A stretch of 64,000 bases of DNA. Source: Anderseniella sp963700885. Its GTDB lineage: Bacteria > Pseudomonadota > Alphaproteobacteria > Rhizobiales > Aestuariivirgaceae. Under the pieces are notes generated by a model that was not told the DNA's origin, searched no databases, and was given only the letters and a program-made list of their open reading frames with translations. How positions within the stretch are numbered: position 1 is the stretch's first letter; each line of letters opens with the position of its first letter. The stretch lies in assembly GCA_963700885.1 (NCBI GenBank), contig CAVOZJ010000013.1, positions 1 to 64,000 of the forward strand, in the 5' to 3' direction. Shown in pieces: positions 36,048-44,941 of the stretch. Made by a program: the position numbers and the translations under genes.

Positions 36048-36902
36048 TCAATTCTCAAACCCCAATTGCACGCGGATCATGTCCGGTGTGACCCCTTCGT
36101 CACGCAAGGCGGCAATTGAACGGTCACCAAGGCTCTTGGACAGTTTCCGCCCGCTGTCATCGGAAATCAGTTTGTGGTGAATATAGGCAGGTGCCGGGAA
36201 TTCGAGTATGGACTGCAGTACACGGTGGACGGAGGTGGCGTGAAACAGGTCAATGCCGCGCGTTACGTGGGTTATGCCCTGCACGGCATCGTCATGCACC
36301 ACGGCGACATGATAGCTGGTGGCGATATCCTTGCGGGCCAGGACAACATCACCCCACAGTTGTGGAGCGCAGGCAACAGTGCCTGTTTCGCCATCAGGTC
36401 CGCAACCGGTTTCATGAAAGCTCAGGCCAGATTCGGCAGCAACGATGGCCTTTGCCATGTCGAGACGCAGTGCGTAAGGTTCTGCAGCCGTCATGCGCCG
36501 GCTGCGATCCATCCTTGTCATCAGTCTGCAGTAGCCGGGGTAAATGGTGGCGCCATCGGGGTCCCTGGGTCCCTGGGCGGTTGAGAGTTTTGCCCTGGTG
36601 CAGAAGCACGGGTAAAGCAGCCCCAACCGTTCAAGCCGGTCAATGACGACGATATATTCCTGCAGATGCCGGGACTGGTAACGAACCGGTAGCGGCCAAT
36701 CAAGTCCGAGCCACTGCAGGTCGGCCTGGGCATCGTCGGCAAACTCCGGTTTGCATCGTGCGCGGTCAATGTCTTCAATGCGCAACAGGAATTTGCCGTT
36801 GTGAATTTTTGCCTGCTGCTGCGTGAACAATGCCGAATAGGCATGACCCAGATGCAACCTGCCGTTCGGGCTCGGCGCAAAGCGGAATATGGATCCTGCC
36901 AT
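36048..36902 (-). CDS. gluQ: Glutamyl-Q tRNA(Asp) synthetase
   Basis: GluQ attaches glutamate to queuosine at position 34 of tRNA(Asp). The 284-residue protein is a truncated GluRS without the anticodon-binding domain: FRFAPSPNGRLHLGHAYSAL (HIGH motif HLGH), LRIEDIDRARC, the cysteine cluster YPCFCTR and YPGYCR that holds zinc, and the KMSKS equivalent RKLSKSLGDRS. It is converged upon by the AEC transporter gene. Repeat copy 3 lies just upstream of its start. Confidence 0.96.
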   Translation of the reverse strand: MAGSIFRFAPSPNGRLHLGHAYSALFTQQQAKIHNGKFLLRIEDIDRARCKPEFADDAQADLQWLGLDWPLPVRYQSRHLQEYIVVIDRLERLGLLYPCFCTRAKLSTAQGPRDPDGATIYPGYCRLMTRMDRSRRMTAAEPYALRLDMAKAIVAAESGLSFHETGCGPDGETGTVACAPQLWGDVVLARKDIATSYHVAVVHDDAVQGITHVTRGIDLFHATSVHRVLQSILEFPAPAYIHHKLISDDSGRKLSKSLGDRSIAALRDEGVTPDMIRVQLGFEN

Positions 36903-36919
36903 CCTTCAAGCCTTTCATG

Positions 36920-36990
36920 ACCTGGATCAGTACGGCTTCAGACTGTAGCAGTCAAAAGCCGTAAAACCGAACGGTTCCAAAGTGCTGGCC
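36920..36990 (+). repeat. Dispersed two-hairpin repeat, copy 3 (hairpin 2 missing)
   Basis: Hairpin 1 is TACGGCTT-N17-AAGCCGTA (36931-36963), followed by the shared linker type ACCGAACGGTTCCAAAGTGCTGG. The second hairpin seen in copies 1 and 2 is absent. It lies in the divergent space between gluQ and the glycosylase gene. Confidence 0.75.
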
Positions 36991-37020
36991 AGATACCGGC
37001 ACTGACCTATAATCGCCTGC

Positions 37021-37665
37021 ATGAGAAAACCCAACATTACCATCAATACGATAGATGACCTTGCCGCCGGTGCGGAAGCCCTGTTTGAGCTTGATCCGCG
37101 GTTTCGAGTGTTGCATGCACAAAATGGATTGCCCCGGTTGCGCAAGCGCGAAGCTGGGTTGGCCGGGCTGTGTCACATCGTGGTAGGCCAGCTGATATCC
37201 ACAAAGGCCGCCAACTCCATATGGCGGAAAGTGGAGCTGGCTCTATCGCCATTTGACGCGGCCTGTGTCAGTAAAATGCAGGTGGCTGATCTGACCGGTC
37301 TTGGTCTGACCCGCGCCAAGTCAAATGCAATCATCAACGCTGCGAAGGCCGAACATGATGGTGCGTTCAACTTCAGTTTGCTGGCGGGCCTCGAAGATAC
37401 CGCGGCTGCGAGCGAGCTGAAAAAGCTTCAGGGTGTTGGTCAATGGACCGCCGACATTTACCTGGTGACCTGCCTTGGCCGCCGTGATGCCTGGCCGGCC
37501 GGCGATCTTGCCGTGCGAGTTGGCCTGCAACTGTTTGAACAATTCGATGTTGTGCCATCGATCCCTGACATGTACGGTCATGCCGAACGCTGGAAACCGG
37601 TGCGGGCAGTGGCAGCGTGTTACCTGTGGGGCCTGTATGCCAGCCATCGCGCGCAGATTGCGTGA
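37021..37665 (+). CDS. DNA-3-methyladenine glycosylase II (AlkA-like)
   Basis: A base-excision repair enzyme that removes alkylated purines. The 214-residue protein has the helix-hairpin-helix LKKLQGVGQWTADIYLVTCL followed by GRRDAWPAGDLAVRVG, whose second Asp is the catalytic residue of the HhH-GPD family. It lacks the extra N-terminal domain of E. coli AlkA, as many alphaproteobacterial versions do. The ATG at 37021 is the first in frame after the repeat copy 3. Confidence 0.92.
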   Translation: MRKPNITINTIDDLAAGAEALFELDPRFRVLHAQNGLPRLRKREAGLAGLCHIVVGQLISTKAANSIWRKVELALSPFDAACVSKMQVADLTGLGLTRAKSNAIINAAKAEHDGAFNFSLLAGLEDTAAASELKKLQGVGQWTADIYLVTCLGRRDAWPAGDLAVRVGLQLFEQFDVVPSIPDMYGHAERWKPVRAVAACYLWGLYASHRAQIA

Positions 37666-37781
37666 CGCAGGCAGACTGACCTGCAGCGACGCGAAAAATT
37701 TGCACTCTTCACACGCCCGTTGCAAAAGATATAGTAGCTGCGAATTGTCGCTCGCATCCTAACCACCCGGAAGGACAGGAA

Positions 37782-38342
37782 GTGCTGCATGCGAATGCTA
37801 CGCCGGACAGTTGCCCGGCACTTGTGCTGAATGCTGACTACCGGCCGCTGAGTTATTATCCGTTGTCGCTGTGGAGTTGGCAGGATGTTGTCAAGGCAGT
37901 GTTTCTGGAGCGGGTTCACATCGTTTCAGAGTACGAGACGGTTGTGCGTTCGCCGAGTTTTGAAGTCCGGTTGCCTTCGGTGGTGTCTCTGAAGACCTAT
38001 GTGAAGCCGGCACGCTATCCTGCCTTCACACGGTTCAACGTTTTCCTGCGCGACAAGTTCATGTGCCAATATTGTGGACGGGGCGAGGATTTGACGTTCG
38101 ACCACCTGGTTCCGCGTTCCAGGGGCGGCCAGACAACGTGGGATAATGTTGTTGCAGCCTGCAGTCCATGCAATCTGCGCAAGGCCAACAAGATGGCCAG
38201 GGATTGTGGCATGCACCCTTCAATACATCCGATCAAGCCGACAGTGCATCAACTGCATGCCAATGGCCGGCACTTTCCGCCAAACTACCTGCATGAAAGC
38301 TGGCAGGATTATCTCTACTGGGACACCGAGCTGGATCCGTAA
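37782..38342 (+). CDS. HNH endonuclease family protein
   Basis: A 186-residue protein with a zinc-bound HNH domain: CQYCGRGEDLTFDHLVPRSR, then GGQTTWDNVVAACSPCN and LRKANK, giving two CxxC pairs and the catalytic His in FDHLVPRS. The N-terminal part (VLNADYRPLSYYPLSLWSWQ) is conserved in the widespread alphaproteobacterial HNH protein of unknown role. Such chromosomal copies stand alone and are not restriction enzymes. The start is a GTG at 37782 with AAGGACAGGA just before it. Confidence 0.93.
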   Translation: MLHANATPDSCPALVLNADYRPLSYYPLSLWSWQDVVKAVFLERVHIVSEYETVVRSPSFEVRLPSVVSLKTYVKPARYPAFTRFNVFLRDKFMCQYCGRGEDLTFDHLVPRSRGGQTTWDNVVAACSPCNLRKANKMARDCGMHPSIHPIKPTVHQLHANGRHFPPNYLHESWQDYLYWDTELDP

Positions 38343-38353
38343 TACCAAAAGGG

Positions 38354-38860
38354 TCAATAGTTGGTACTTTCGGTATAAGTGCGTTTGGCACCCAGGGCCG
38401 CGATACCGGCGATCACCGTGGAAACCACTACATTCCATCCTGCAAATGACAGGCCGAACAGGCGCCACTGGGCATCTGAACAATTGATCACCCTTGCCTT
38501 GCTGAAATCCGGCAGACCACCGGAAAGGCCTGCGCCAGACGAGCATGCAGCGGGTCCTTCAAACCAGCCCCATTCAACACCGGAATGATAAAACCCCACA
38601 CCGGCATTTATCACCATGGCGATTGTCACGGCAAACAGGCCCCATCGAACCACGTCGATGTCGGCCCTGACGGTTAACATGCGAAGCCAGATCAGACCCA
38701 GGACCGGGAGCGAAAAATAATACGCCCAGCGTTGTTGCAGACATAGGGCACAGGGCCGATAGCCGCCGATAACCTCAAACGCCCATGCCGCGGTCAGGGT
38801 TGCCGACGCTATCAGAAAGGCAAGCAGTGCATGTCTCCGTATCGACCTGGTTCTAGTCAT
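38354..38860 (-). CDS. dsbB: Disulfide bond formation protein B (DsbB family)
   Basis: DsbB reoxidises periplasmic DsbA and passes electrons to quinone. The protein of about 168 residues has four membrane helices, the first redox pair CxxC in YRPCALCLQQRWAYY, and a second pair in the later periplasmic loop (AACSSGAG and VINCSD). The start is taken at the ATG of 38860 (MTRTRSIRRHAL); one eight codons upstream is possible. It converges with the HNH gene. Confidence 0.9.
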   Translation of the reverse strand: MTRTRSIRRHALLAFLIASATLTAAWAFEVIGGYRPCALCLQQRWAYYFSLPVLGLIWLRMLTVRADIDVVRWGLFAVTIAMVINAGVGFYHSGVEWGWFEGPAACSSGAGLSGGLPDFSKARVINCSDAQWRLFGLSFAGWNVVVSTVIAGIAALGAKRTYTESTNY

Positions 38861-38914
38861 TGCGATCTCCCCACCTGGCGCCAAAGGAGCCAGTTACTGA
38901 CCCTGTGGTATAAC

Positions 38915-39496
38915 TCATAGCAGATACCTCACGGCAACAAATCCGCCCACAAGTGCAGTGCCTGCAGCCAGGGTCAGCCAGCCGAGATACCTTTCAATGA
39001 AGTCACGCATCGGTTCGCCCAGCCAGTACAGCAAACCGCAGACCAGATAGAAGCGAAGCCCGCGCGAGACGACAGATGCTGCCACGAATACCGGCAGGGC
39101 CATTTCGGTGACGCCGCTCATCAATGTAACAACCTTGTAGGGAAACGGTGTCAAACCGGCAAAGAACACGATCGGCAAGCCCCATTCATTGAACTTCTGC
39201 TGGAATTCGAAGAATTTGTCGTCGAGATGGTAGACGCTCAAAATCCACTGACCCAGGGTATCGAACAGGGCAAAGCCGATATAATAGCCCAGAAGGCCGC
39301 CGAGGACCGAAGCGATCGTGCAAATTGTGGCATAACGCCAGGCATTTTCCGGTTTTGCCAGGGTCATCGGGATTAACATGGCATCGGGAGGCACCGGGAA
39401 AACAGAACTCTCGACAAAGGAGACAACAGCCAGATACCACTGTGCGTGGCGGTGGCCGGCAAGTCTCATCATCCAGTCATAAAGGCGTCTTAGCAT
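38915..39496 (-). CDS. DedA-family membrane protein (YqaA type)
   Basis: A 193-residue protein with SNARE-associated/DedA features: FVESSVFPVPPDAMLIPMTL near the start, GGLLGYYIGFALFDTLG, and FFAGLTPFPYKVVTLMSG with the conserved Thr-Pro and Pro-Tyr-Lys. DedA proteins act in the inner membrane as lipid scramblases or proton-coupled transporters. The YqaA branch is not characterised in detail. The ATG at 39496 (MLRRLYDWMMRLAG) is preferred over 39508. Confidence 0.92.
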   Translation of the reverse strand: MLRRLYDWMMRLAGHRHAQWYLAVVSFVESSVFPVPPDAMLIPMTLAKPENAWRYATICTIASVLGGLLGYYIGFALFDTLGQWILSVYHLDDKFFEFQQKFNEWGLPIVFFAGLTPFPYKVVTLMSGVTEMALPVFVAASVVSRGLRFYLVCGLLYWLGEPMRDFIERYLGWLTLAAGTALVGGFVAVRYLL

Positions 39497-39636
39497 GGGC
39501 GAAGGCAATACGCCGGGCGCAGCGATTTGTCCATTGAACTTGTCAAACCGGCGCCGGGTCCGCGGTTCATTTCATTTGCGATGATGTTTGATGTTGACGG
39601 TTGAACGCTGTTGCCTATTATCCGCCTCGATTTGAG

Positions 39637-39724
39637 GCCCCTGTGGCGGAACTGGTAGACGCGATAGAACTCAAAATCTGTTGTCCGTGAGGGCGTGCCG
39701 GTTCGAGTCCGGCTGGGGGCACCA
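39637..39724 (+). tRNA. tRNA-Leu, anticodon CAA, with an 8-base anticodon loop
   Basis: A class II tRNA of 88 nt with encoded CCA. The acceptor GCCCCTG pairs with TGGGGGC through wobble pairs, the T arm is GCCGG-TTCGAGT-CCGGC, and the variable arm is GTCC-GTGA-GGGC. The anticodon stem ATAGA/TCTGT pairs fully only if the loop is ACTCAAAA, eight bases instead of seven. Removing one A gives the normal CTCAAAA with anticodon CAA. The extra base is either an error in the sequence or a mutation that would harm decoding. Confidence 0.93.
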
Positions 39725-39916
39725 CGTTTTCCGAAGTTATTGTTGCTTGCCGCGCATGCGCGGGAGTATCTTCCGGGATTGCTATCCATGCGGTGCATCA
39801 ATCGTGTGGCCAGCAAATTGCCCCATTGATCCATCCGCCATCAAGGTGTTAGGCATGTCTTCTTCGGCGGCGCGGCGAGTTTACAGGAAAATGCTTTGGT
39901 TACGTCATTGACACTC

Positions 39917-41155
39917 ATGATCCGGGTTTTTCTGGCAGCAGGGCTGATCCTTGCGGCCAGCCTGGCCGCCGCCAATGCCAATCCGGTGGTGGTGTATGAC
40001 GGCAAAACCGGCAAGGTCATGGTTGCCAAGGATGCCGGCAAGCCGTGGTATCCTGCCTCCCTGACCAAGCTGATGACGGCCTATATCGTGTTTCAGGCCA
40101 TCGAACAGGGCAAGATCACCACCCAGACCAAGGGCACGGTTACCAAGACATCGTCTGCTCCTCCACCCAGCAAAATCGGATATCTTCCGGGCCAGGAGGT
40201 CACTGTTGATCTGGCACTGAAGGCATTGCTGATCTACTCGGCAAACGACATGGCGGCGTTTCTGGCTGAAGTTGTTTCCGGTACGCAGGAAAAGTTTGCC
40301 GAACTGATGAATGCAACCGCGCGTGATCTCGGCATGACCGGCTCACACTTCGTCAATCCGCACGGCCTCCATGACGCGGAACAGTATACAACGGCCCGCG
40401 ACATGGCAGTTCTGTCCTACGCGTTGCTGAACAAATATCCGCAAGCCAGGGAGTATTACTCTGCTCCCTTTCTGACGCTTGGCAAACGCAAGCTCCGCAA
40501 CAGAAACTATCTGCTGCAGATATGGGACAAGGCCGACGGCATGAAGACGGGCTTTATCTGCCCGTCCGGGTTTAACCTGGTTGCCACTGCAAACGTCAAC
40601 GGGCGCCTGGTAGTGGCAGTGGTGTTTGGTACGCGCAGCGGAAAGGCCCGGGCCCAGAAGGCAAAAGTGGTGATGGAGACGGCTGCGGCCTATCCGGGGA
40701 CGTCTTCCATAAGTGCGCTTCAGAATGAGAGTGGTACCCCGCCAAACATGCGCCAGACCGTTTGTGGCGGCAAGGGTTTGCGCATGGTGAATGCCGACAC
40801 GTTTTCCGGATGGGGCGCGACTTTTGGCAGGTTCAAGAGTGCGGCTGAAGCTGAAGCAGTCCTGAATGGTATCGAGGCCGTCAAGGTGAATGAGTTCAAA
40901 AGCGCGGGAAGTGGCGTGGTGCGCATTCCGTTTACCAAGGATTTCGTGCCGGTAACGTTCAATATTTCCCAGAGCACCAGCAATACGCTGTGTCAGGAGG
41001 TTTTGCAGGCAGGCGGCAAATGCGAGGTTGTCACGCCTGCGGTGTTTGAATCGTTTGCCAGCCTGTCGGGCCGTGAGAAGGCCAATGGCGGCAAGTCCTC
41101 ACCGGTGAAGGAGACAAGACGCCGGAAAAGGCGCAAGCCTGCGTCGGATAAATAG
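39917..41155 (+). CDS. D-alanyl-D-alanine carboxypeptidase (class C low-mass PBP)
   Basis: A periplasmic enzyme that trims the terminal D-Ala from peptidoglycan stem peptides. The 412-residue protein has a signal peptide (MIRVFLAAGLILAASLAAAN), the SxxK motif in PASLTKLMTAY, the SxN motif in LLIYSANDMA and the KTG motif in DGMKTGFICPSG. Beyond the catalytic domain a C-terminal region of about 120 residues ends in a very basic tail (KETRRRKRRKP). The start at 39917 is chosen because it begins the signal peptide directly. It follows tRNA-Leu by about 190 bp. Confidence 0.94.
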   Translation: MIRVFLAAGLILAASLAAANANPVVVYDGKTGKVMVAKDAGKPWYPASLTKLMTAYIVFQAIEQGKITTQTKGTVTKTSSAPPPSKIGYLPGQEVTVDLALKALLIYSANDMAAFLAEVVSGTQEKFAELMNATARDLGMTGSHFVNPHGLHDAEQYTTARDMAVLSYALLNKYPQAREYYSAPFLTLGKRKLRNRNYLLQIWDKADGMKTGFICPSGFNLVATANVNGRLVVAVVFGTRSGKARAQKAKVVMETAAAYPGTSSISALQNESGTPPNMRQTVCGGKGLRMVNADTFSGWGATFGRFKSAAEAEAVLNGIEAVKVNEFKSAGSGVVRIPFTKDFVPVTFNISQSTSNTLCQEVLQAGGKCEVVTPAVFESFASLSGREKANGGKSSPVKETRRRKRRKPASDK

Positions 41156-41230
41156 GTCCCCGGGTAAAACTGCCGTCATCCCTGGCGCCTGCGCTTGCAG
41201 CATCTGTGCCGTTCCAGACGAGTTCACACA

Positions 41231-42409
41231 ATGACATCAATTGCTCCCATTCCCGTATCAGTTCTGACAGGGTTCCTCGGCGCGGGCAAAACCACTTTAC
41301 TGAACCAGTTGCTCAAGGATCCGGCACTGGCGAATGCTGCCGTAATCATCAATGAGTTCGGTGAGATCGGGCTTGATCACCTGCTGGTGGAGACCGCTGA
41401 CAGCAATGTGTTCGAAATGTCGTCGGGATGTTTGTGCTGCACCATTCGCGGCGACCTCGCCGACACGCTTGTTGATCTGGGGGTACGGCGAGAGGCGGGC
41501 ACCATCAGGGCGTTTGATCGCGTCATTGTCGAGACAACCGGCCTTGCTGACCCGGCACCTGTCCTGCAAACACTGATGTCTCATCCAGACCTTCTGCAAC
41601 GCTACCGGCTGGAAGGAGTGGTCACCCTGGTGGATGCCGTAAACGGTGCCGCCACGCTTGATGAACATGATGAGGCCGTTCGACAGGTTGCTGTCGCGGA
41701 CAAGCTGGTACTGTCGAAAACCGACCTGCTGTCGGGCCGTGAAGGCGAGGATGTATTGCAAGACATCATCGCGCGGATGCACAAGCTGGCGCCTGCTGCC
41801 CGGATACTGACCACCCACAATGGGGAGGCTACTGCCGGCAAGCTGTTTGAGCCTGTTAAAACCGGCAGCCAGGCACGCCCCGACCAGGTCAAGCGCTGGC
41901 TGGCAGCGGATGCCTTTGAGGCGTCTGAACGGTCAGGCCGACGCCGGTCGCGGCGCAGGGCGGCCCCAGCAACCTCCGGTCACAATCCTGCCGGCAATCA
42001 TGACCACCTGCACGATCATGGTCATTACCATGACGTGAACCGGCATGACGAGCACATAAGCTCATTTTCGGTGGCTACCGACAGGGCCATCGGGCCCATG
42101 CAGTTTGAATTGTTTCTGGAGTTGCTGCAGAGCTATCACGGTCCGAATCTGCTGCGCATGAAAGGCATCGTGAAGCTGGAGGACGATGTCATGCGCCCGG
42201 TGGTCATTCACGGTGTGCAGCATGTCCTGCATCCGCCGGAAAGACTTGAGCACTGGCCGGACGAAGATCACCGTACCCGGCTGGTGTTTATCACCCGCGA
42301 TATCCGGCGCGAAGAACTGGAAGGGCTTTTAAAGGCTTTCACCGACCCGATCACCGGTGGTGCGGAAGCGTTTTCTGATGATACTTTGTCCCTGCGCAGA
42401 GGTGGATGA
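41231..42409 (+). CDS. CobW/COG0523 GTPase, probable metal chaperone
   Basis: A 392-residue G3E-family GTPase: Walker A LTGFLGAGKTTLLNQLL, the metal-binding CxCC motif SSGCLCCTIRGDL, Walker B VETTGLADPAP and the guanine-binding SKTDLL. A histidine-rich stretch (HDHLHDHGHYH) separates the GTPase and CobW_C domains and should bind zinc or cobalt. Members load metals into target proteins or help make cobalamin. No Zur or B12 context is visible. It overlaps the ArsC-like gene by four bases. Confidence 0.93.
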   Translation: MTSIAPIPVSVLTGFLGAGKTTLLNQLLKDPALANAAVIINEFGEIGLDHLLVETADSNVFEMSSGCLCCTIRGDLADTLVDLGVRREAGTIRAFDRVIVETTGLADPAPVLQTLMSHPDLLQRYRLEGVVTLVDAVNGAATLDEHDEAVRQVAVADKLVLSKTDLLSGREGEDVLQDIIARMHKLAPAARILTTHNGEATAGKLFEPVKTGSQARPDQVKRWLAADAFEASERSGRRRSRRRAAPATSGHNPAGNHDHLHDHGHYHDVNRHDEHISSFSVATDRAIGPMQFELFLELLQSYHGPNLLRMKGIVKLEDDVMRPVVIHGVQHVLHPPERLEHWPDEDHRTRLVFITRDIRREELEGLLKAFTDPITGGAEAFSDDTLSLRRGG

Positions 42410-42789
42410 TGATTGACGCCTATGGTCTGAGCAATTGCGACACCTGTCGCAAGGCGCGCAAATGGCTGGATGCCGAGGGTTTTGACTACCGGTTTCACGA
42501 TATCCGGAAAGCCAACCTTGATCGCGCCGTCATCGCCGGCTGGGCAGCGAGGGCGGGGTGGGAAACACTCCTCAACCGGCGCGGGACAACCTGGCGCGGC
42601 CTGCCGGAGTCCAGCAGGGAAAGTATTGACCAGCACAGTGCAACGACACTGATGACGGCGTACCCTGCCTTGATCAAACGGCCGGTTCTTGTTCTTGATG
42701 GCGATGTGCTGGTCGGGTTCAGCGGAGAGGTTCAGAACGCTTTGGCGCGATGGAAGGCAACCATTTCCGGTGGCAAGAGGCGATCATGA
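42406..42789 (+). CDS. ArsC/Spx-family protein (YffB type)
   Basis: A 127-residue thioredoxin-fold protein with the N-terminal CxxC in GLSNCDTCRKARKWL, as in the YffB branch of the arsenate reductase family. The catalytic arginines of true ArsC are not all evident and no ars genes are nearby, so arsenate reduction is unlikely. YffB proteins are thought to use glutathione. Its ATG (42406) overlaps the CobW gene's TGA, giving a translation-coupled pair. Confidence 0.88.
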   Translation: MMIDAYGLSNCDTCRKARKWLDAEGFDYRFHDIRKANLDRAVIAGWAARAGWETLLNRRGTTWRGLPESSRESIDQHSATTLMTAYPALIKRPVLVLDGDVLVGFSGEVQNALARWKATISGGKRRS

Positions 42790-42802
42790 TAATTCAGAAA
42801 GC

Positions 42803-43042
42803 TCACTTGGTATGAGTTTTTCTGATGATAAAAATGAACATTCCGGCTTCTTCGTGTTGGCTCACCAGTTCGTTTCCGCTTCCGGCACAATAGTGCGGAA
42901 AATCGATTGCCGCGGCTGGATCCGTTGCCAGAATTCTTAATAATTCTCCATATTTAAGAGACACAAGCCGTTTCCTGGCCTTGAGTACAGGCAGCGGGCA
43001 CCGAAGTCCCCGGACATCAATTTCGTGATCAAATTCCTGCAT
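42803..43042 (-). CDS. TusA/SirA-family sulfurtransferase
   Basis: A 79-residue protein from the ATG at 43042 (MQEFDHEIDVRGLRCPLPVL) with the sulfur-carrying Cys in LRCPLPVLKARK. TusA-like proteins relay persulfide sulfur for tRNA thiolation, molybdenum cofactor work or sulfur oxidation. It lies divergently next to the formate dehydrogenase genes, whose FdhD needs sulfur transfer. A functional link is attractive but only inferred. An upstream ATG at 43069 would add nine residues. Confidence 0.9.
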   Translation of the reverse strand: MQEFDHEIDVRGLRCPLPVLKARKRLVSLKYGELLRILATDPAAAIDFPHYCAGSGNELVSQHEEAGMFIFIIRKTHTK

Positions 43043-43228
43043 TAAACTGGACACCTTCAGGTATAACATTTATTTCTGACTGGCAGGATAGACCAGTATG
43101 TTATCGCTTGCCGGTCAGAGCCAGGGCTTGACGTGCCGATACATCGGGCATTCAAATTTGGCATGATGGCGGTGTAGCGGGCGGCGTAGCGCTGGTCCAG
43201 CAACAATTCGCAAAAGGTTGAGGCGAAC

Positions 43229-44941
43229 ATGAACAATCATGCAGGCAGCGACGGTTTCAAACCCATCCGGCCCGGCCGGGGCGGCAAGGGCAAGGGCAGG
43301 GCGTTTCCAAAAGGCCGTCAGCTCGATCCGGATGCTCATCGGGAGATTTTGAACCTGATGGCGGAGCATCAGCCGCTGCAGCGTGACATGCTGATTGAGT
43401 ACCTGCACATGGTGCAGGACAAATGGGGGCACCTGTCGGCTGGTCATCTGTCTGCGCTGGCGCACGCCATGCGATTGCCGATGGCGGAGGTTTTCGAGGT
43501 TGCAACATTCTATCACCACTTTGACGTTGTGAAGGAAGGCGAAACCGCGCCAGCGGATATCACCATCCGCGTATGCGATTCCCTGTCATGCGAAATGGCC
43601 GGTGCACAGGACATCATCATGGCGCTTGGTGACAATGCACCAGACAGTGTCCGGGTGGTGCACGGTCCCTGCATGGGGCTTTGCGATGTGGCGCCGGCTG
43701 CCGCGGTCGGGCACAACTATGTTGGTAATGTCAGTGTCGAAAAACTGACCATCCTGGCCCGGGACAAGGCCATCCGGCCTGAGATGCCTGCCTATCAATC
43801 CTTCGAGGCCTACATGGCTGAAGGCGGTTATGACCAGTTGAAAGCACTGCGGGGCGGATCGAAAACGCCGGAGCAGGTTATCGACACCTTGCTTGAAGCC
43901 GGCCTCAAGGGTCTTGGTGGCGCCGGTTTCCCGTCGGGACAGAAATGGAAGTTCGTGCGTGCCGGCCAGGGTCCTCGCTATCTGTGCATCAATGGCGATG
44001 AAGGTGAACCCGGCACCTTCAAGGACCGGCATTACCTGCACACCCGTCCACACCAGTTCCTCGAAGGCATGCTGATTGCTGCCTGGGGTGTTGATGCATC
44101 CGCGGGCTACATCTACATGCGCGATGAGTATCCCGCAGCGGTTCAGCTCCTGAAGAACGAGATAGGCAAGCTGGAGACCGCCGGCATCGTTCCGGAGGGT
44201 TACGTGCATGTGCGCCGCGGCGCAGGCGCCTATATCTGTGGCGAAGAAAGCGCGATGATCGAATCCATTGAAGGCAAGCGCGGCCTGCCACGGCATCGGC
44301 CACCCTACGTGGCGCAGGTTGGTTTGTTTGACCGGCCCACCCTGGTTCACAATATCGAAACGGTTTACTGGATGCCGCAAATCCTCGAAAAGGGCCCCGA
44401 CTGGTTCAGTTCGCAGGGCAAGGAGGGCCACAAGGGACCACGATCGTATTCGGTATCCGGGCGTCTGAAAAACCCTGGCGTGGTGCTGGCGCCGGCGGGA
44501 ACATCGGTCAACGAGCTGATCGAGATGTGCGGCGGCATGGCCGACGGGCATACTTTCAAAGGTTATCTGCCTGGTGGCGCCTCCGGGGGTATTCTTCCGG
44601 CGGCGAAAGGCGATGTGCCGCTGGATTTTGGCGGGGAACTGGCTGAGCTGGGATGCTTTGTGGGCTCGCATGCGATCGTGGTCCTGTCTGACAGTGACTC
44701 GATGCGCGATGCGGCCGTCAATCTGTTGAGGTTTTTTGAAGATAAATCCTGCGGTCAATGTACGCCCTGCCGGGTCGGGTGTGAAAAGGCCGTCAAGCTG
44801 ATGCAAAAAGGCCCGTGGGATGAAAACCTGCTTGGCGAGTTGACTACGGCGATGGCCGACGCTTCCATCTGCGGCCTGGGACAGGCAGCACCCAATCCCA
44901 TTCGTACCGTCATGACACACTTCAAGGAGGACGTATCCTGA
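43229..44941 (+). CDS. fdsB: NAD-dependent formate dehydrogenase, fused gamma-beta subunit
   Basis: This diaphorase part passes electrons from the molybdenum subunit to NAD. In the 570-residue protein, residues 20-175 are NuoE/FdsG-like with a [2Fe-2S] site (CDSLSCEMAG, then GPCMGLCDVAP). Residues 200-565 are NuoF/FdsB-like, with FMN/NAD binding (GLGGAGFPSGQKWKF, GDEGEPGTFKDR, GAYICGEESAMIESIEGKRG) and the [4Fe-4S] cysteines in DKSCGQCTPCRVGCEKA. Fused versions occur in methylotrophs such as Methylobacterium. It joins fdsA with a TGATG overlap. Confidence 0.95.
   Translation: MNNHAGSDGFKPIRPGRGGKGKGRAFPKGRQLDPDAHREILNLMAEHQPLQRDMLIEYLHMVQDKWGHLSAGHLSALAHAMRLPMAEVFEVATFYHHFDVVKEGETAPADITIRVCDSLSCEMAGAQDIIMALGDNAPDSVRVVHGPCMGLCDVAPAAAVGHNYVGNVSVEKLTILARDKAIRPEMPAYQSFEAYMAEGGYDQLKALRGGSKTPEQVIDTLLEAGLKGLGGAGFPSGQKWKFVRAGQGPRYLCINGDEGEPGTFKDRHYLHTRPHQFLEGMLIAAWGVDASAGYIYMRDEYPAAVQLLKNEIGKLETAGIVPEGYVHVRRGAGAYICGEESAMIESIEGKRGLPRHRPPYVAQVGLFDRPTLVHNIETVYWMPQILEKGPDWFSSQGKEGHKGPRSYSVSGRLKNPGVVLAPAGTSVNELIEMCGGMADGHTFKGYLPGGASGGILPAAKGDVPLDFGGELAELGCFVGSHAIVVLSDSDSMRDAAVNLLRFFEDKSCGQCTPCRVGCEKAVKLMQKGPWDENLLGELTTAMADASICGLGQAAPNPIRTVMTHFKEDVS

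Noticed and set aside
37782..38342. HNH gene as part of a restriction system
   Set aside because: No methyltransferase or specificity gene is adjacent and the protein matches the solitary chromosomal HNH family of alphaproteobacteria.
42406..42789. Arsenate reductase and arsenic resistance locus
   Set aside because: The protein is YffB-like and no ars genes occur nearby.
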